Shown here: positions 6,212 through 6,296 of the stretch, piece after piece
How positions within the stretch are numbered: position 1 is the stretch's first letter
Layout of the letters: each line of letters starts with the position of its first letter
NCBI GenBank assembly: GCA_003520365.1
Contig: DOUW01000101.1
Coordinates: forward strand, 1 to 6,296
Source of the DNA: Massilia sp.
Lineage (GTDB): Bacteria > Pseudomonadota > Gammaproteobacteria > Burkholderiales > Burkholderiaceae_D
Direction: 5' to 3'
Length of the DNA: 6,296 bases
Notes under the pieces: generated by a model
Seen by the model: only the letters and a program-made list of their open reading frames with translations
What the model was told of the DNA's origin: nothing
The model's database searches: none
Program-made: the position numbers and the translations under genes

Positions 6212-6292
6212 CGTGAAAGAGTAAGCTTTGAGGGGTGGAAACTTCCTTAGTTCAACAGTTTTGAGGAAAAATTTCCGCGCATTATCAATGCG
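6212..6292 (-). promoter_or_regulatory. Conserved leader and candidate promoter of copy B
   Basis: It carries the same 21-base block as copy A (6212-6232), the block GGAAACTTCCTTAGTTCAAC (6237-6256), and a candidate -10 element GATAAT on the minus strand (plus-strand 6281-6286), 25 nt upstream of GTTGAAC exactly as in copy A. The candidate -10 sits inside a perfect inverted repeat, CGCATT-ATC-AATGCG on the plus strand (6278-6292), which is absent from copy A and could be an operator. The window ends 4 nt beyond, so any -35 element cannot be judged. Confidence 0.55.
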
Positions 6293-6296
6293 TACA

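Larger units (their letters stand above)
4884..6287 (-). repeat. Tandem duplication, unit B (leader, gene, terminator)
   Basis: This is the counterpart of 3236-4679, in the same orientation. Gene, leader blocks and terminator core all correspond in order. The beta-helix domain keeps identical length, while the signal peptide and linker differ in sequence and length (67 against 75 residues before the common domain). Confidence 0.85.

Noticed and set aside
4977..6224. A 415-codon open frame on the plus strand opposite copy B, with a similar 307-codon frame (3677-4600) opposite copy A
   Set aside because: Both are in the same relative frame to the two paralogues and read as repetitive Asp/Ala/Gly/Val/Arg sequence. 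They follow from the duplication and codon bias, and the minus-strand genes have signal peptides, ribosome sites and terminators.

Overview
The window is GC-rich with strong G/C preference at third codon positions. The two left-hand genes resemble the exopolysaccharide export genes of Betaproteobacteria. The protein styles (a Wza-like exporter directly followed by a Wzc/EpsB-like tyrosine autokinase, and secreted beta-helix proteins with a C-terminal D-x-G-x-x-R-P ... D-I-G-A-Y-E signature) suggest a member of the Oxalobacteraceae such as Massilia or Duganella. That placement is inference from memory of gene style, not from a marker gene.

Layout. (1) Positions 1-810, plus strand: the 3' part of an outer-membrane polysaccharide export (OPX, Wza-type) gene whose start lies outside the window. 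(2) Positions 869-3151, plus strand: a complete fused chain-length regulator and bacterial tyrosine kinase (Wzc/EpsB type), 58 nt downstream and probably in the same operon. (3) Positions 3152-3319: a convergent intergenic gap holding a small hairpin and a perfect 40-bp palindrome that, read on the minus strand, is an intrinsic terminator. (4) Positions 3320-4579, minus strand: a secreted right-handed parallel beta-helix protein (copy A). (5) Positions 4580-4952: a spacer that drops to about 28% GC over 4621-4800; it carries the leader and promoter region of copy A and the terminator of copy B. (6) Positions 4953-6188, minus strand: copy B, a close paralogue of copy A. (7) Positions 6189-6296: the leader and promoter region of copy B.

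How they fit together. The Wza-like protein forms the outer-membrane exit channel and the Wzc-like kinase controls polymer length and export from the inner membrane, so the left half is the export module of an exopolysaccharide or capsule system. The right half is a tandem duplication of a whole monocistronic unit: leader with matching sequence blocks, signal peptide, variable low-complexity linker, beta-helix domain about 87% identical over 344 residues without gaps, and a related terminator. The beta-helix proteins face the export operon tail to tail. A role in binding, cutting or organising the exported polysaccharide is attractive but is inferred from fold and position only.

The most interesting features are the sequence blocks kept in both leaders, the perfect palindromic terminator of copy A, the near absence of the usual tyrosine-rich tail in the kinase, and the duplicated, uncharacterised secreted beta-helix pair. 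No tRNA, rRNA, CRISPR array, insertion sequence or phage gene was seen.
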